Below, piece after piece: positions 49,986 to 57,509 of a DNA stretch of 64,000 nucleotides. Under the pieces are notes generated by a model. That model had not been told where the DNA came from, searched no databases, and was given only the letters and a program-made list of their open reading frames with translations. The stretch spans positions 1-64,000 of the forward strand of contig CAUCTV010000001.1 of the NCBI GenBank assembly GCA_958445895.1, written 5' to 3'. The position numbers were made by a program, and so were the translations under genes. The DNA comes from an uncultured Collinsella sp. (GTDB lineage: Bacteria > Actinomycetota > Coriobacteriia > Coriobacteriales > Coriobacteriaceae). Within the stretch, counting starts at the first letter, position 1; the number at the start of each line of letters is the position of its first letter.

Positions 49986-51749
49986 CTAGTGCTTGCCGCC
50001 GTGACTGTTGAGCCAGATATTGCGGCCCAGCATAAGCGCCAGCACCAACGCGCTCACGTAGCCCAAAAAGCCAATGACCGGAATGCCAAACACAACCGGC
50101 TCGATGCGCGCGTAGTACACCACCGACGAACCGATAAACAGACCGGCGATCACAATTGCCATCGACATGCGGTCGATAATTCCACCCAGCTGTCGCAGCG
50201 CCTTATCGCTGCTCATGATCTGCGTGTTCACCTTAAGCTGGCCGCGCGTGAGCATGCGCGAAGCCAGGCCCAGATACTCGGCCGCCTCGAGCGAGCCCTT
50301 CGCCGCGCGATAGCTGCTCGCGGCAAGATCGCGTCCCATGTCGCGCACGCGCGCATAGGTGCTCTTCTCGTTTTTGATGTGCGTCTGGATGATCTGGATC
50401 ATGTTGACGTTGGGCATATACTCAGTCAGCAGGCCCTCGAGCGTCACCATGCCGCGGGCGAACATCGTTACCACGCTCGGCAGCTCAACGTCGTTTTTGC
50501 GCGCCAGGTTTAACAGCGAGGTCAAAAACTCGCCGATATCCAGATCCTTCAGGTCAAGGCCCGCAAAGTCTGCGACGATAAAGTCCAAATCGGACAAAAA
50601 GGCCGAATGATCGAGCTCAGCCGAGTCGCCGCGCGTCACGGCAAAGCGCATGAGCGAATCCTTGAGCTTGGGCACGTCACCCTCGGCCACGGCGAAAATC
50701 ATGTCCTTGACGATACCGCGATCGTGACTCGACATGCGTCCGACCATGCCCAAGTCGATAAAGTAAACGATGCCGTCCTTGAGAATAATGTTTCCCGCAT
50801 GCGGGTCGGCATGGAAAAAGCCGTCATCGAGCACCTGCGTCGAGTAATCCTCGACGATTGCGGCACCGATCTTTTCCAAGTCATAGCCCTCGGCCACCAA
50901 GCGTTCAGGATCGGCGATCGAAATGCCGTCGACGTAGTCCATAACCACCACGTGCTCGGTGCACAGGTCCAGATAGGATTTAGGGCACGTCACGCCATGA
51001 ACGCTCTTATGGAACTCGTAGAAGTCGTTGAGGTTTTTGGCCTCGGCCAAAAAGTTGGTCTCCTCGCGAAACGAGGTCCACAGCTCCTCGACTACGCCGT
51101 GCAGGTCAACGAATTGATCGGTGTTGACGAACTTGGAAACGATACGCACCACCGAGCGGATGATATCGATGTCCTGTGCCATAACCTGCTGCGCACCGGG
51201 GCGCTGCACCTTGACGGCCACGTCCTCGCCCGTCACCAGACGAGCGCGGTGCACCTGCGCGAGCGATGCGCTACCAAGCGGATTGGGGTCGATCGCATCG
51301 AACATCTCTCCCAGGCGCAGGCCGTATTCTTCTTCCAGACAACTGAGTACGACCTCGTACGGCACCGGCTCCACGTCGGACCGCAGACGACGCAGCTCGT
51401 CGCAAAAGCGTTGCGGCAGAATCTCGGACCGGTTGGCCAGAATCTGCCCCATCTTGACGAACATGGGGCCGAGTTCCTCGAGCAGGCGGCGCAAACGAAC
51501 CGGCGTGAGGTTATCCCACACGCGGTACTTTTTGACCAGGCGAACAATCTGCCCGATGCGCTCGCGGCGACCCGCCGGCGTGAGCTGGTATTCTTCATCC
51601 GGCGCCATCGCGTCGGGCTCCTCGGGGACCATATCGACAGCGCGCGGCTTCTTGCGAGCGCCCGAGACGGCGGCATCGACCTCATCGACAACCGCCGCCT
51701 CGTTACCCAAGGGGTCTAGATTGTTGTAATCGGTGGTGGAATCTGCCAT
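49986..51749 (-). CDS. AarF/UbiB/ABC1-family protein kinase-like protein
   Basis: 587 residues. KxGQ-type N-terminal motif MFVKMGQILANRSEILP, nucleotide loop GSASLAQVHRARLVTGEDVAVKVQRPG, catalytic FHADPHAGNIIL and metal-binding YFIDLGMVG, all diagnostic of the UbiB/ABC1 family. Two C-terminal helices (MAIVIAGLFIGSSVVYYA and FLGYVSALVLALMLGRNIW) anchor it to the membrane. In respiring bacteria it supports quinone synthesis; in this anaerobe the role is more likely lipid or isoprenoid handling. The small gene upstream (51758-52174) is eight bases away, giving a two-gene operon. Confidence 0.9.
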   Translation of the reverse strand: MADSTTDYNNLDPLGNEAAVVDEVDAAVSGARKKPRAVDMVPEEPDAMAPDEEYQLTPAGRRERIGQIVRLVKKYRVWDNLTPVRLRRLLEELGPMFVKMGQILANRSEILPQRFCDELRRLRSDVEPVPYEVVLSCLEEEYGLRLGEMFDAIDPNPLGSASLAQVHRARLVTGEDVAVKVQRPGAQQVMAQDIDIIRSVVRIVSKFVNTDQFVDLHGVVEELWTSFREETNFLAEAKNLNDFYEFHKSVHGVTCPKSYLDLCTEHVVVMDYVDGISIADPERLVAEGYDLEKIGAAIVEDYSTQVLDDGFFHADPHAGNIILKDGIVYFIDLGMVGRMSSHDRGIVKDMIFAVAEGDVPKLKDSLMRFAVTRGDSAELDHSAFLSDLDFIVADFAGLDLKDLDIGEFLTSLLNLARKNDVELPSVVTMFARGMVTLEGLLTEYMPNVNMIQIIQTHIKNEKSTYARVRDMGRDLAASSYRAAKGSLEAAEYLGLASRMLTRGQLKVNTQIMSSDKALRQLGGIIDRMSMAIVIAGLFIGSSVVYYARIEPVVFGIPVIGFLGYVSALVLALMLGRNIWLNSHGGKH

Positions 51750-51757
51750 CTGCGCTG

Positions 51758-52174
51758 CTACTCGGCCTCTTCGGTATCCTTCGCATCGTCGGGCTCAACG
51801 GACTCGACGGGCACCGAGGTCACGTTGTCCTCGACCGAATCGACGATGTCGCGCACATGGGCCAGGAAGGCCGTGCGCTCGAGGGCTGTCATGACGCGGA
51901 CGCGAGCCAGAATGAGCTCGTCGAGCACGCGCTGGGCCGCGGTCTCGCCCTGCATGCCCAAGCGCTCGGTCAGATCGGAGATGGTACCGCCGGCCTGTTC
52001 GAACATGTCGGACACACTGCGGGCGATACCGGGGGCGCCTGCGTCCTTGCGCACCTGCTCGCCCTTGGTGTTAAGGTCGTCGAGAACCTTCTTGCTGCCC
52101 TCGACGGCAACGGCGGCGGCGCCGAAGCCCACGTTGATGGCGCCGTTAACAAGCTGATCGAGTTTCATAACCAT
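51758..52174 (-). CDS. Phasin-like helical protein upstream of aarF
   Basis: 138 residues from the ATG at 52174, with GGAG six bases before it. Predicted to be almost wholly helical: an N-terminal small hydrophobic stretch (LVNGAINVGFGAAAVAVEGSKKVLDDL), then EQVRKDAGAPGIARSVSDMFEQAGGTISDLTERLG and VLDELILARVRVMTALERTAFLAHV, and an acidic tail. The phasin-like make-up is often seen beside ABC1/UbiB kinase genes. It may bind membrane or lipid granules and assist the kinase (inference). Confidence 0.6.
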   Translation of the reverse strand: MVMKLDQLVNGAINVGFGAAAVAVEGSKKVLDDLNTKGEQVRKDAGAPGIARSVSDMFEQAGGTISDLTERLGMQGETAAQRVLDELILARVRVMTALERTAFLAHVRDIVDSVEDNVTSVPVESVEPDDAKDTEEAE

Positions 52175-52273
52175 GGTTGTCTCCAATCACAAACAACTGC
52201 ATTGGCGTTCTTGTACCCAAGATTGAGTGAAAGCGACAAAGCGTTTAAGCGCTATTCGATCGACGGGAAATCC

Positions 52274-53797
52274 CTATCTCACGTTGTCGTTCATCGCGAA
52301 AGAGTTCTTCATGGCGCAGCTCGTGGTGTAGAGCACCTTGCCCAACAGGGCATCGGTCTCCACGCGCACGAGCTCGGCAAACTCCTCGTTGGCGCGTGCA
52401 AGCTCGGCAGGCACCTCGGCCTCGGGCAGAACGGCTACGGCAGCGTCGACGTCATGAATCTGCTTGTGGCCCATGCCGCCGACCTTCTCCTGATAATCCT
52501 CGACTGCGCGGCCGCACTCATGGAAGCGGACGTCGGCCAGCGCGCCGATCAGGCGGTTGGCCCAGTAGAAGTTTTCGGACGTCACGCGAGCCTGCGTGTC
52601 GGCAAAGTACTCGGGCATGGTCTCGACGTTGGCGTACAGCGGAACCAGCGCGTTAAACGAGTTGGAGCCAAAGGCCATCCACTGCACGGCGCGGTAGGCC
52701 GGATGCGCATAGGGGCGCAGCTGCAGCACAGCGAGCTGGCTGTTGCGGTTGATGCCGATGGGGCGATAGGCGCCGCGCGTGGCGGGTGTACCCTTGCTGC
52801 CGTAGCAGTCGTACTCCGTGCCCTGGTAGTGGCTCGAAAGCACGTACTTGATGTCCTCGATGGTCACCTTGCGCTCGGGCACGCGGCTCCAGGGGATGTC
52901 GTCGCTCTCGGGCGTGTAGTCGGCGTCGGGACCGTCCCACACATCGCTGGGGTTGAGGCAGCGCTGCATGTACCAGGCGCGCGGCGTGTTGTAGACGTGG
53001 TCGCTGTCGCTGTGCGAGCCAAAGGCCTCGCGCGGGTTGAAGACCGCGGCGGGACCGTCGCTCTCGACGCCCAACGTCAGGTCCAGATGCCACTCGGCCA
53101 TCCAGGAGCGCAGGTCGGCGGAGCACATGTGGTCGACCTGAGCGCCCTCGGCGTCGTCCAGGTCAAAGCTATCGATACCCAGCTGGTTGGGCATGGTCAC
53201 ATAGGCGTCATCGGGCACGCGCTTGGCGATCCAGTGGTGGCCGCCGATGGTCTCGAGCCACCAGATCTCGTCAACGTCACTAAAGGCGATGCCGTTGTTC
53301 TCGTAGGTGCCGTAGCGCTCGAGCAGGTCGCCCAGGATGCGCACACCGTCGCGGGCGGACTTGGCGTACGGCAGCACCAGGGTCACCATATCCTCCTCGC
53401 CCAGACCGCCGGGCTGCGCCGGAACATAGCCGTCCTCGCCCTCGTTGCCCTTGGCGGGCACGTAGTCCACAAGCGGATCGGCGCCGCGGACGCGCTCGTT
53501 GGTGGTGAGTGTCTCGGTTGCAGACATGCCAACGTTGAGCTCGTTGAAGCCGGCCTCGGCCCAAATGCCATGACCCGGGACAACGTCGGGGACACTTGTG
53601 TAACGCATGGGATTATCGGGCAGCTCAACGGTCAGGTGGCTCAGGACACTCGTGTAGACACGCGGCTGCTCATCGGGATGTACTACGCGCATGCGCTTGG
53701 GCTCAAATACCCCATTGGACGAGTCCTCATTGCGGGCAACCAGCGTCGAGCCGTCGTAACTCGCGTTCTTACCAACCAAAATCGTTGTGCACGGCAT
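52274..53797 (-). CDS. C69-family dipeptidase (PepD type)
   Basis: 507 residues from the ATG at 53797. AAGGAGG lies six bases before this ATG but touches an earlier in-frame ATG at 53803, which decides the start. MPCTTILVGKNASYDGSTLVARNEDS is the Ntn-hydrolase start in which Cys3 becomes the N-terminal nucleophile after removal of two residues. Family blocks follow: PGHGIWAEAGFNELNVGMSATET, GIAFSDVDEIWWLETIGGHHW and RVPDDAY. It cleaves dipeptides in the cytoplasm. No neighbour shares its strand closely. Confidence 0.93.
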   Translation of the reverse strand: MPCTTILVGKNASYDGSTLVARNEDSSNGVFEPKRMRVVHPDEQPRVYTSVLSHLTVELPDNPMRYTSVPDVVPGHGIWAEAGFNELNVGMSATETLTTNERVRGADPLVDYVPAKGNEGEDGYVPAQPGGLGEEDMVTLVLPYAKSARDGVRILGDLLERYGTYENNGIAFSDVDEIWWLETIGGHHWIAKRVPDDAYVTMPNQLGIDSFDLDDAEGAQVDHMCSADLRSWMAEWHLDLTLGVESDGPAAVFNPREAFGSHSDSDHVYNTPRAWYMQRCLNPSDVWDGPDADYTPESDDIPWSRVPERKVTIEDIKYVLSSHYQGTEYDCYGSKGTPATRGAYRPIGINRNSQLAVLQLRPYAHPAYRAVQWMAFGSNSFNALVPLYANVETMPEYFADTQARVTSENFYWANRLIGALADVRFHECGRAVEDYQEKVGGMGHKQIHDVDAAVAVLPEAEVPAELARANEEFAELVRVETDALLGKVLYTTSCAMKNSFAMNDNVR

Positions 53798-53898
53798 GCG
53801 CATCCTCCTTGAGTGAAGAAATCAAACGGCAACAGTGTATCGCTTCGGCGCAAAAAGGGTGAAGCCGCGACCTCGGCAACCTCTGTGGTCAAAAACGC

Positions 53899-54753
53899 CT
53901 ATTTCGATGCGCGCTCCGCCGCCTCAATCACGTGCTTGGCGAGAATCGCGGTGGTCACAGCCCCCACGCCGCCCGGCACGGGCGTGATAGCGCCAACAAC
54001 CGGCTCCGCAGCATCAAAATCGACGTCGCCGACCAGTTTTCCGGCGGACTCATCCCAGTTAATGCCAACATCAACGATTGTCTGTCCCTCGCGGACCGCA
54101 TCCGCGCCAATCGTGCGCGCACGTCCAACCGCGGCAACAACGATGTCGACAGAACGGCACTCTGCAGCCAAGTCGCGCGTATGCGTATGACACGTCGTCA
54201 CCGTGGCATTGCGCGCCGTAAGCATGGCGGCAACGGGACGGCCAATCACCAGTGACCGACCGACGACCGCGACCTTGGCCCCATCCAGCTCAACGCCGTA
54301 ATGGTCCAGCAACGCCAACACGGCCTCGGCCGTGCAAGGAGCAAAGCCCTCGCCTCGCCCCGAAAGCGTGGTAAGCAGCGTGGCCGGCGTCATGGAGTCA
54401 ACATCCTTGGCGGGATCGAGTGCCGCGGCAACTGCATCCTCGTCAAGCCCGACGGGCAGCGGACGAAACATCAGGCAGCCATGAACAGCGGGGTCGGCAT
54501 TGATGTCCTTAATAACCGCCAACAGCTCATCCTGCGAAACATCGGCAGAAAGCAAAACGCGGCAAGCCTCAATGCCAACTTTCTCGCAGCGCTTGAGGGC
54601 ACCGCGCTCGTAGGATAGATCGTCCTCGCGCTCGCCCACACGAACAATGGCCAGCGTCGGCACAACGCCGCGCTCGCGCAAAGCCGCGCAGCGAGCAGCG
54701 AGCTCCTCAGTCAACGCGCGGGCAACGGGAGCGCCCTTGAGCAGCTCGGCCAT
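53899..54753 (-). CDS. folD: Methylenetetrahydrofolate dehydrogenase/cyclohydrolase
   Basis: 284 residues from the ATG at 54753. SYERGALKRCEKVGIEA, VHGCLMFRPLP and DVDSMTP are substrate-site blocks, VVGRSLVIGRPVAAMLTARNATVTTCHTHT the NADP site, and VDVGINWDESAGKLVGDVDFD...AITPVPGGVGAVTTA the C-terminal signature. It interconverts methylene-, methenyl- and formyl-THF. Its start lies two bases after the stop of fchA, so the two act in one operon on the same methenyl-THF pool. Confidence 0.95.
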   Translation of the reverse strand: MAELLKGAPVARALTEELAARCAALRERGVVPTLAIVRVGEREDDLSYERGALKRCEKVGIEACRVLLSADVSQDELLAVIKDINADPAVHGCLMFRPLPVGLDEDAVAAALDPAKDVDSMTPATLLTTLSGRGEGFAPCTAEAVLALLDHYGVELDGAKVAVVGRSLVIGRPVAAMLTARNATVTTCHTHTRDLAAECRSVDIVVAAVGRARTIGADAVREGQTIVDVGINWDESAGKLVGDVDFDAAEPVVGAITPVPGGVGAVTTAILAKHVIEAAERASK

Positions 54754-54755
54754 GA

Positions 54756-55388
54756 CTATCCCCTCTTCCTTGCGGCGTCGGCGGCGCGGCGCGCTAGCGC
54801 ATCGGCGCGCGGCAACCATGTATCCAGCAGCTCATCGCACGCCGCCTCGAGTTCCTCGGCGCGTGCCCGGTCTTTCATAGACGTGGTGTTGGCAAAGAGC
54901 GTCAGACTCGCTCCCTGCATGGCGGCGCGGCAGAACACGGCACCGCACGCCACGTCGGACAGCAACTGGCGCGAGCCCTTATCGGCCATGTCCTCGAGCA
55001 GCGCCAGCGCGCGCCCACAGGTGTCCATGATGCGATACGGCGGCATGGCGGCCACGTGCAACGCGTCCTGAATCGCCGCAGGTCGAGCCGGATCATCGCG
55101 GGAAATGTCGTACGCCGCCGACACCTGGCCATACGCACGAACATCCTCGGCAACCAGATCAACGAGCTCTTGTGATAACTCGTCCGCCTGGGAAAACGCA
55201 CGCACCAAATCGTCTGCGCGATCGGCAAGCGCGGGATTGGTCGCCCCGTAGCGCGCGACCATCCCGCAAAGCGAGGCGCCCAGTGCGCCCACAAAGGCGC
55301 TCGCGCTACCGCCGCCGGGAACCGGCTCGCGCGCGGCCAGCGCCTCGGCAAACCCTCGGCAGGTCTTGTCCATCATCTCTTGGCTCAT
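54756..55388 (-). CDS. fchA: Formiminotetrahydrofolate cyclodeaminase-type protein
   Basis: 210 residues from the ATG at 55388, with GAAGGTG seven bases upstream; an earlier ATG at 55394 is too close. VPGGGSASAFVGALGASLCGMVARY is the glycine-rich signature of the FTCD C-terminal/FchA family, followed by all-helical sequence. It converts 5-formimino-THF to methenyl-THF or acts as methenyl-THF cyclohydrolase. Next to folD it feeds or drains the one-carbon pool. No histidine- or glycine-degradation gene adjoins it here. Confidence 0.88.
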   Translation of the reverse strand: MSQEMMDKTCRGFAEALAAREPVPGGGSASAFVGALGASLCGMVARYGATNPALADRADDLVRAFSQADELSQELVDLVAEDVRAYGQVSAAYDISRDDPARPAAIQDALHVAAMPPYRIMDTCGRALALLEDMADKGSRQLLSDVACGAVFCRAAMQGASLTLFANTTSMKDRARAEELEAACDELLDTWLPRADALARRAADAARKRG

Positions 55389-55765
55389 GTGCATGCACCT
55401 TCAAGTCATATACATCGGTCAGGCGGCAACCGCCGACCAACCGCATCGAACACGTAATGGTGCTAAGTCTAGCCCATAAGCACATGGGCGTCAGCGCACC
55501 TGGCCATCGCGGATTTCTATGACGAACGATAGGCCATGCCAACGCAAACATGGGACACATGGCCCACGTTTCGAGACTCCCGGGCAGCGGCAACTGGGGC
55601 ATACATATAGGTAAGGAGCCCCATGTTGGGGCAACGCTCATCACGGCACCGGACGACGAATGGAGGAATCACCGCACAGCAAACAAAGTCATCATGTGCA
55701 CGCGCAACCGCCGCCCCAGCGATCCGCGGCACACGATGTCCCTGGCAGACAAGGAGGACGCCACC
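55389..55765. other. Promoter region between fchA and lipoprotein 1
   Basis: It holds the CATGGGACACATGGCCCAC element (55549-55567) shared with the next lipoprotein gene. No folate riboswitch consensus was recognised on the fchA strand, and no further gene. Confidence 0.5.
55549..55567 (+). promoter_or_regulatory. Shared upstream element of lipoprotein genes, copy 1
   Basis: ATGGGACACATGGCCCAC, an imperfect inverted repeat (TGGG...CCCA), recurs identically at 56521-56538 before the second lipoprotein. Candidate operator. Confidence 0.5.
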
Positions 55766-56368
55766 ATGAAGAAAAAGACCCTATCAATCCTTTCCCTTTG
55801 CATCGCCCTCTTTGCCGCATTTGCCCTTGTCGGCTGCGGCGGGAACGCATCGGGCGGGGGCAGCAGCGCATCCAAGAGCGAGGGCAAGGAAAAGGCCCCC
55901 GTCGCCAAGAAGACCGACTTTATCTGGTTTAAGGTCGAGATGCCCGAGGGCGTCGGCGTAAGCGACTCCGCCGGCAAGAATGCCGACAGGGTCCAGCTCA
56001 CCTTCCCCGAAGACGAGAACGCCTCGGCCGATCGCTTTATCCCCGTTTGGAAAAAAGCGATGACAGCCGAGGAATCCCACGCCGACCAGGCAGAAAAGAA
56101 GGGGGATACGTTCCAGTGGAAGGATGGCGGGTCCGTCGAGTATAACGGCAGGACGTGGCTCGTCGGAACATACGAGGACAACAGCGGCATCTCAACCATG
56201 CTTTTTACCGACGTTGAGCCGGGAAGCGTCTACGTCCTCATCTCGAACTTCGACCAGCACAAGAAAGAAGCCGAGACGCTCCTCAACTCCATCGAGTTCC
56301 CCGATGACATGGCAGAGGCAGTTTCCGAGGCGCGCGAAGTCGAGATTTCGAGCATCGAGCTCAAGTAA
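55766..56368 (+). CDS. Lipoprotein of unknown function, paralogue 1
   Basis: 200 residues, with AAGGAGG nine bases before the ATG. MKKKTLSILSLCIALFAAFALVGC is a lipoprotein signal with lipobox LVGC; mature Cys24 is followed by a Gly/Ser linker. The body reads KKTDFIWFKVEMPEGVGVSDS, YNGRTWLVGTYED and FTDVEPGSVYVLISNF, ending in IELK. It is mostly beta with a late helix. No known family was recognised. The next gene encodes a clear paralogue with the same blocks. It sits on the outer face of the membrane. Confidence 0.8.
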   Translation: MKKKTLSILSLCIALFAAFALVGCGGNASGGGSSASKSEGKEKAPVAKKTDFIWFKVEMPEGVGVSDSAGKNADRVQLTFPEDENASADRFIPVWKKAMTAEESHADQAEKKGDTFQWKDGGSVEYNGRTWLVGTYEDNSGISTMLFTDVEPGSVYVLISNFDQHKKEAETLLNSIEFPDDMAEAVSEAREVEISSIELK

Positions 56369-56439
56369 CGGGACACCCGCACGCGCCTACGCGCACCTGC
56401 GCACATGCGCCCCATTAAAGCAACGGGCACCCAACCCCG

Positions 56440-56476
56440 GGGAGGGCCGACAGGCATCGGCCCTCCCCTCTTTTGG
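56440..56476 (+). terminator. Terminator of lipoprotein 1
   Basis: GGGAGGGCCGA pairs with TCGGCCCTCCC around CAGGCA and is followed by CTCTTTT. Confidence 0.85.
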
Positions 56477-56520
56477 ACCCGCGCATATTGCCACTTGTCG
56501 GCGCAAATCCGGCCCTCAGA

Positions 56521-56538
56521 ATGGGACACATGGCCCAC
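56521..56538 (+). promoter_or_regulatory. Shared upstream element of lipoprotein genes, copy 2
   Basis: Identical 18 bases to the copy at 55550-55567, about 75 bases before the lipoprotein 2 start. Confidence 0.5.
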
Positions 56539-56611
56539 CCTAGCGAGCCGTCCACGCGTACAGTAAAGGCAGGTAATCCATGGGCGGTTACAGATCGAGG
56601 AGGACACGACC

Positions 56612-57205
56612 ATGAAAAAGAAGGCCTTTGCGATTCTCACACTCTGCATCAGTCTCCTTGCCGCGGTTGCCCTGGTGGGTTGCGGCGGAAGCGGCGGCGC
56701 TACCGGCAGTGGCGGTAGCGGCGGCGCAGAAAAGCCAGCCGTGGATATGAGGACCGACTTCATTTGGTTTAAGGTCGAGGTGCCCGAGGGCGTCGAGATC
56801 ACCGACGTTGCCGGCGACACCGCCGACAGGGCCCAGTTTAAGTTCACCGAGAGCGAGCACGCCAGCGATCGCTTCATCCCTGTCTTCGACTCTGACAAGA
56901 ACGCTGACGAGCTGTTCGACTACGAGGCCAAATGGAAGGCCAACTTTGAGTGGACCGAGAATGATCCCGTCAAGTACAACGGCAAGACTTGGCGCAACGC
57001 TTCCTATACACACTCGGGCGGCGTAACGACTGAGTACTTCACCGAAGCAGGCGGCGGCAGCGTTTACGTGAGCATCGACAATGTCGAGGAGCACAAGGAC
57101 GCCGTCGAGACCATGATGAAGTCTCTGGAGTTTGCCGATGACATTGCCAAGGCCAAGACCGAGGCCATGGACGTCAAGCTCGACGATATCGAGATCAAGC
57201 GCTAA
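56612..57205 (+). CDS. Lipoprotein of unknown function, paralogue 2
   Basis: 197 residues, GAGGAGG before the start. MKKKAFAILTLCISLLAAVALVGC is again a lipoprotein signal. TDFIWFKVEVPEGVEITDV, YNGKTWRNASYTHSGGV and FTEAGGGSVYVSIDNVEEHKDAVETMMKSLEF match paralogue 1 block by block, ending in IEIK plus Arg. Tandem duplication including the upstream element and the terminator. The acidic body and conserved DFIWFKVE opening suggest a binding module, ligand unknown. Confidence 0.8.
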   Translation: MKKKAFAILTLCISLLAAVALVGCGGSGGATGSGGSGGAEKPAVDMRTDFIWFKVEVPEGVEITDVAGDTADRAQFKFTESEHASDRFIPVFDSDKNADELFDYEAKWKANFEWTENDPVKYNGKTWRNASYTHSGGVTTEYFTEAGGGSVYVSIDNVEEHKDAVETMMKSLEFADDIAKAKTEAMDVKLDDIEIKR

Positions 57206-57274
57206 GCGACTGGCGAGCGCAACGGGAAACACGGTCGCAGAGCAAACAAGCGACGGTACCCCAGCGCTTCGTAC

Positions 57275-57310
57275 CCAGGGAGGGCCGGTAAACCGACCCT
57301 CCTTTTCTTA
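57275..57310 (+). terminator. Terminator of lipoprotein 2
   Basis: GGAGGGCCGG and CCGACCCTCC around TAAA, followed by TTTTCTTA. Confidence 0.8.
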
Positions 57311-57509
57311 TGCCGATAGCCGGCGAACGCGAGGGTGCCGGGCGGCAAAACCACCCCCAGCGCGGTAGCAGCACAAATAGACAAGCGCCCCAACGCGTCC
57401 GCCCGCCGATTTATGGCGCCACGCAGACAATTAAGCCAACACGTTTAGACATCCGGGCAGTATAGTGAACAAAATGAGTGCATAACCGCACCCTGCGAAC
57501 GGAGGAGTT
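57311..57509. other. Intergenic region upstream of the PI-PLC gene
   Basis: No gene or known RNA seen. The last 60 bases contain the promoter-like tract TTTAGACATCCGGGCAGTAT before the GGAGGAG ribosome site. Confidence 0.35.

Noticed and set aside
55389..55560. Tetrahydrofolate riboswitch in the fchA-folD leader
   Set aside because: The leader has a small GGCGG/CCGCC hairpin but none of the conserved THF-riboswitch segments could be found by eye.
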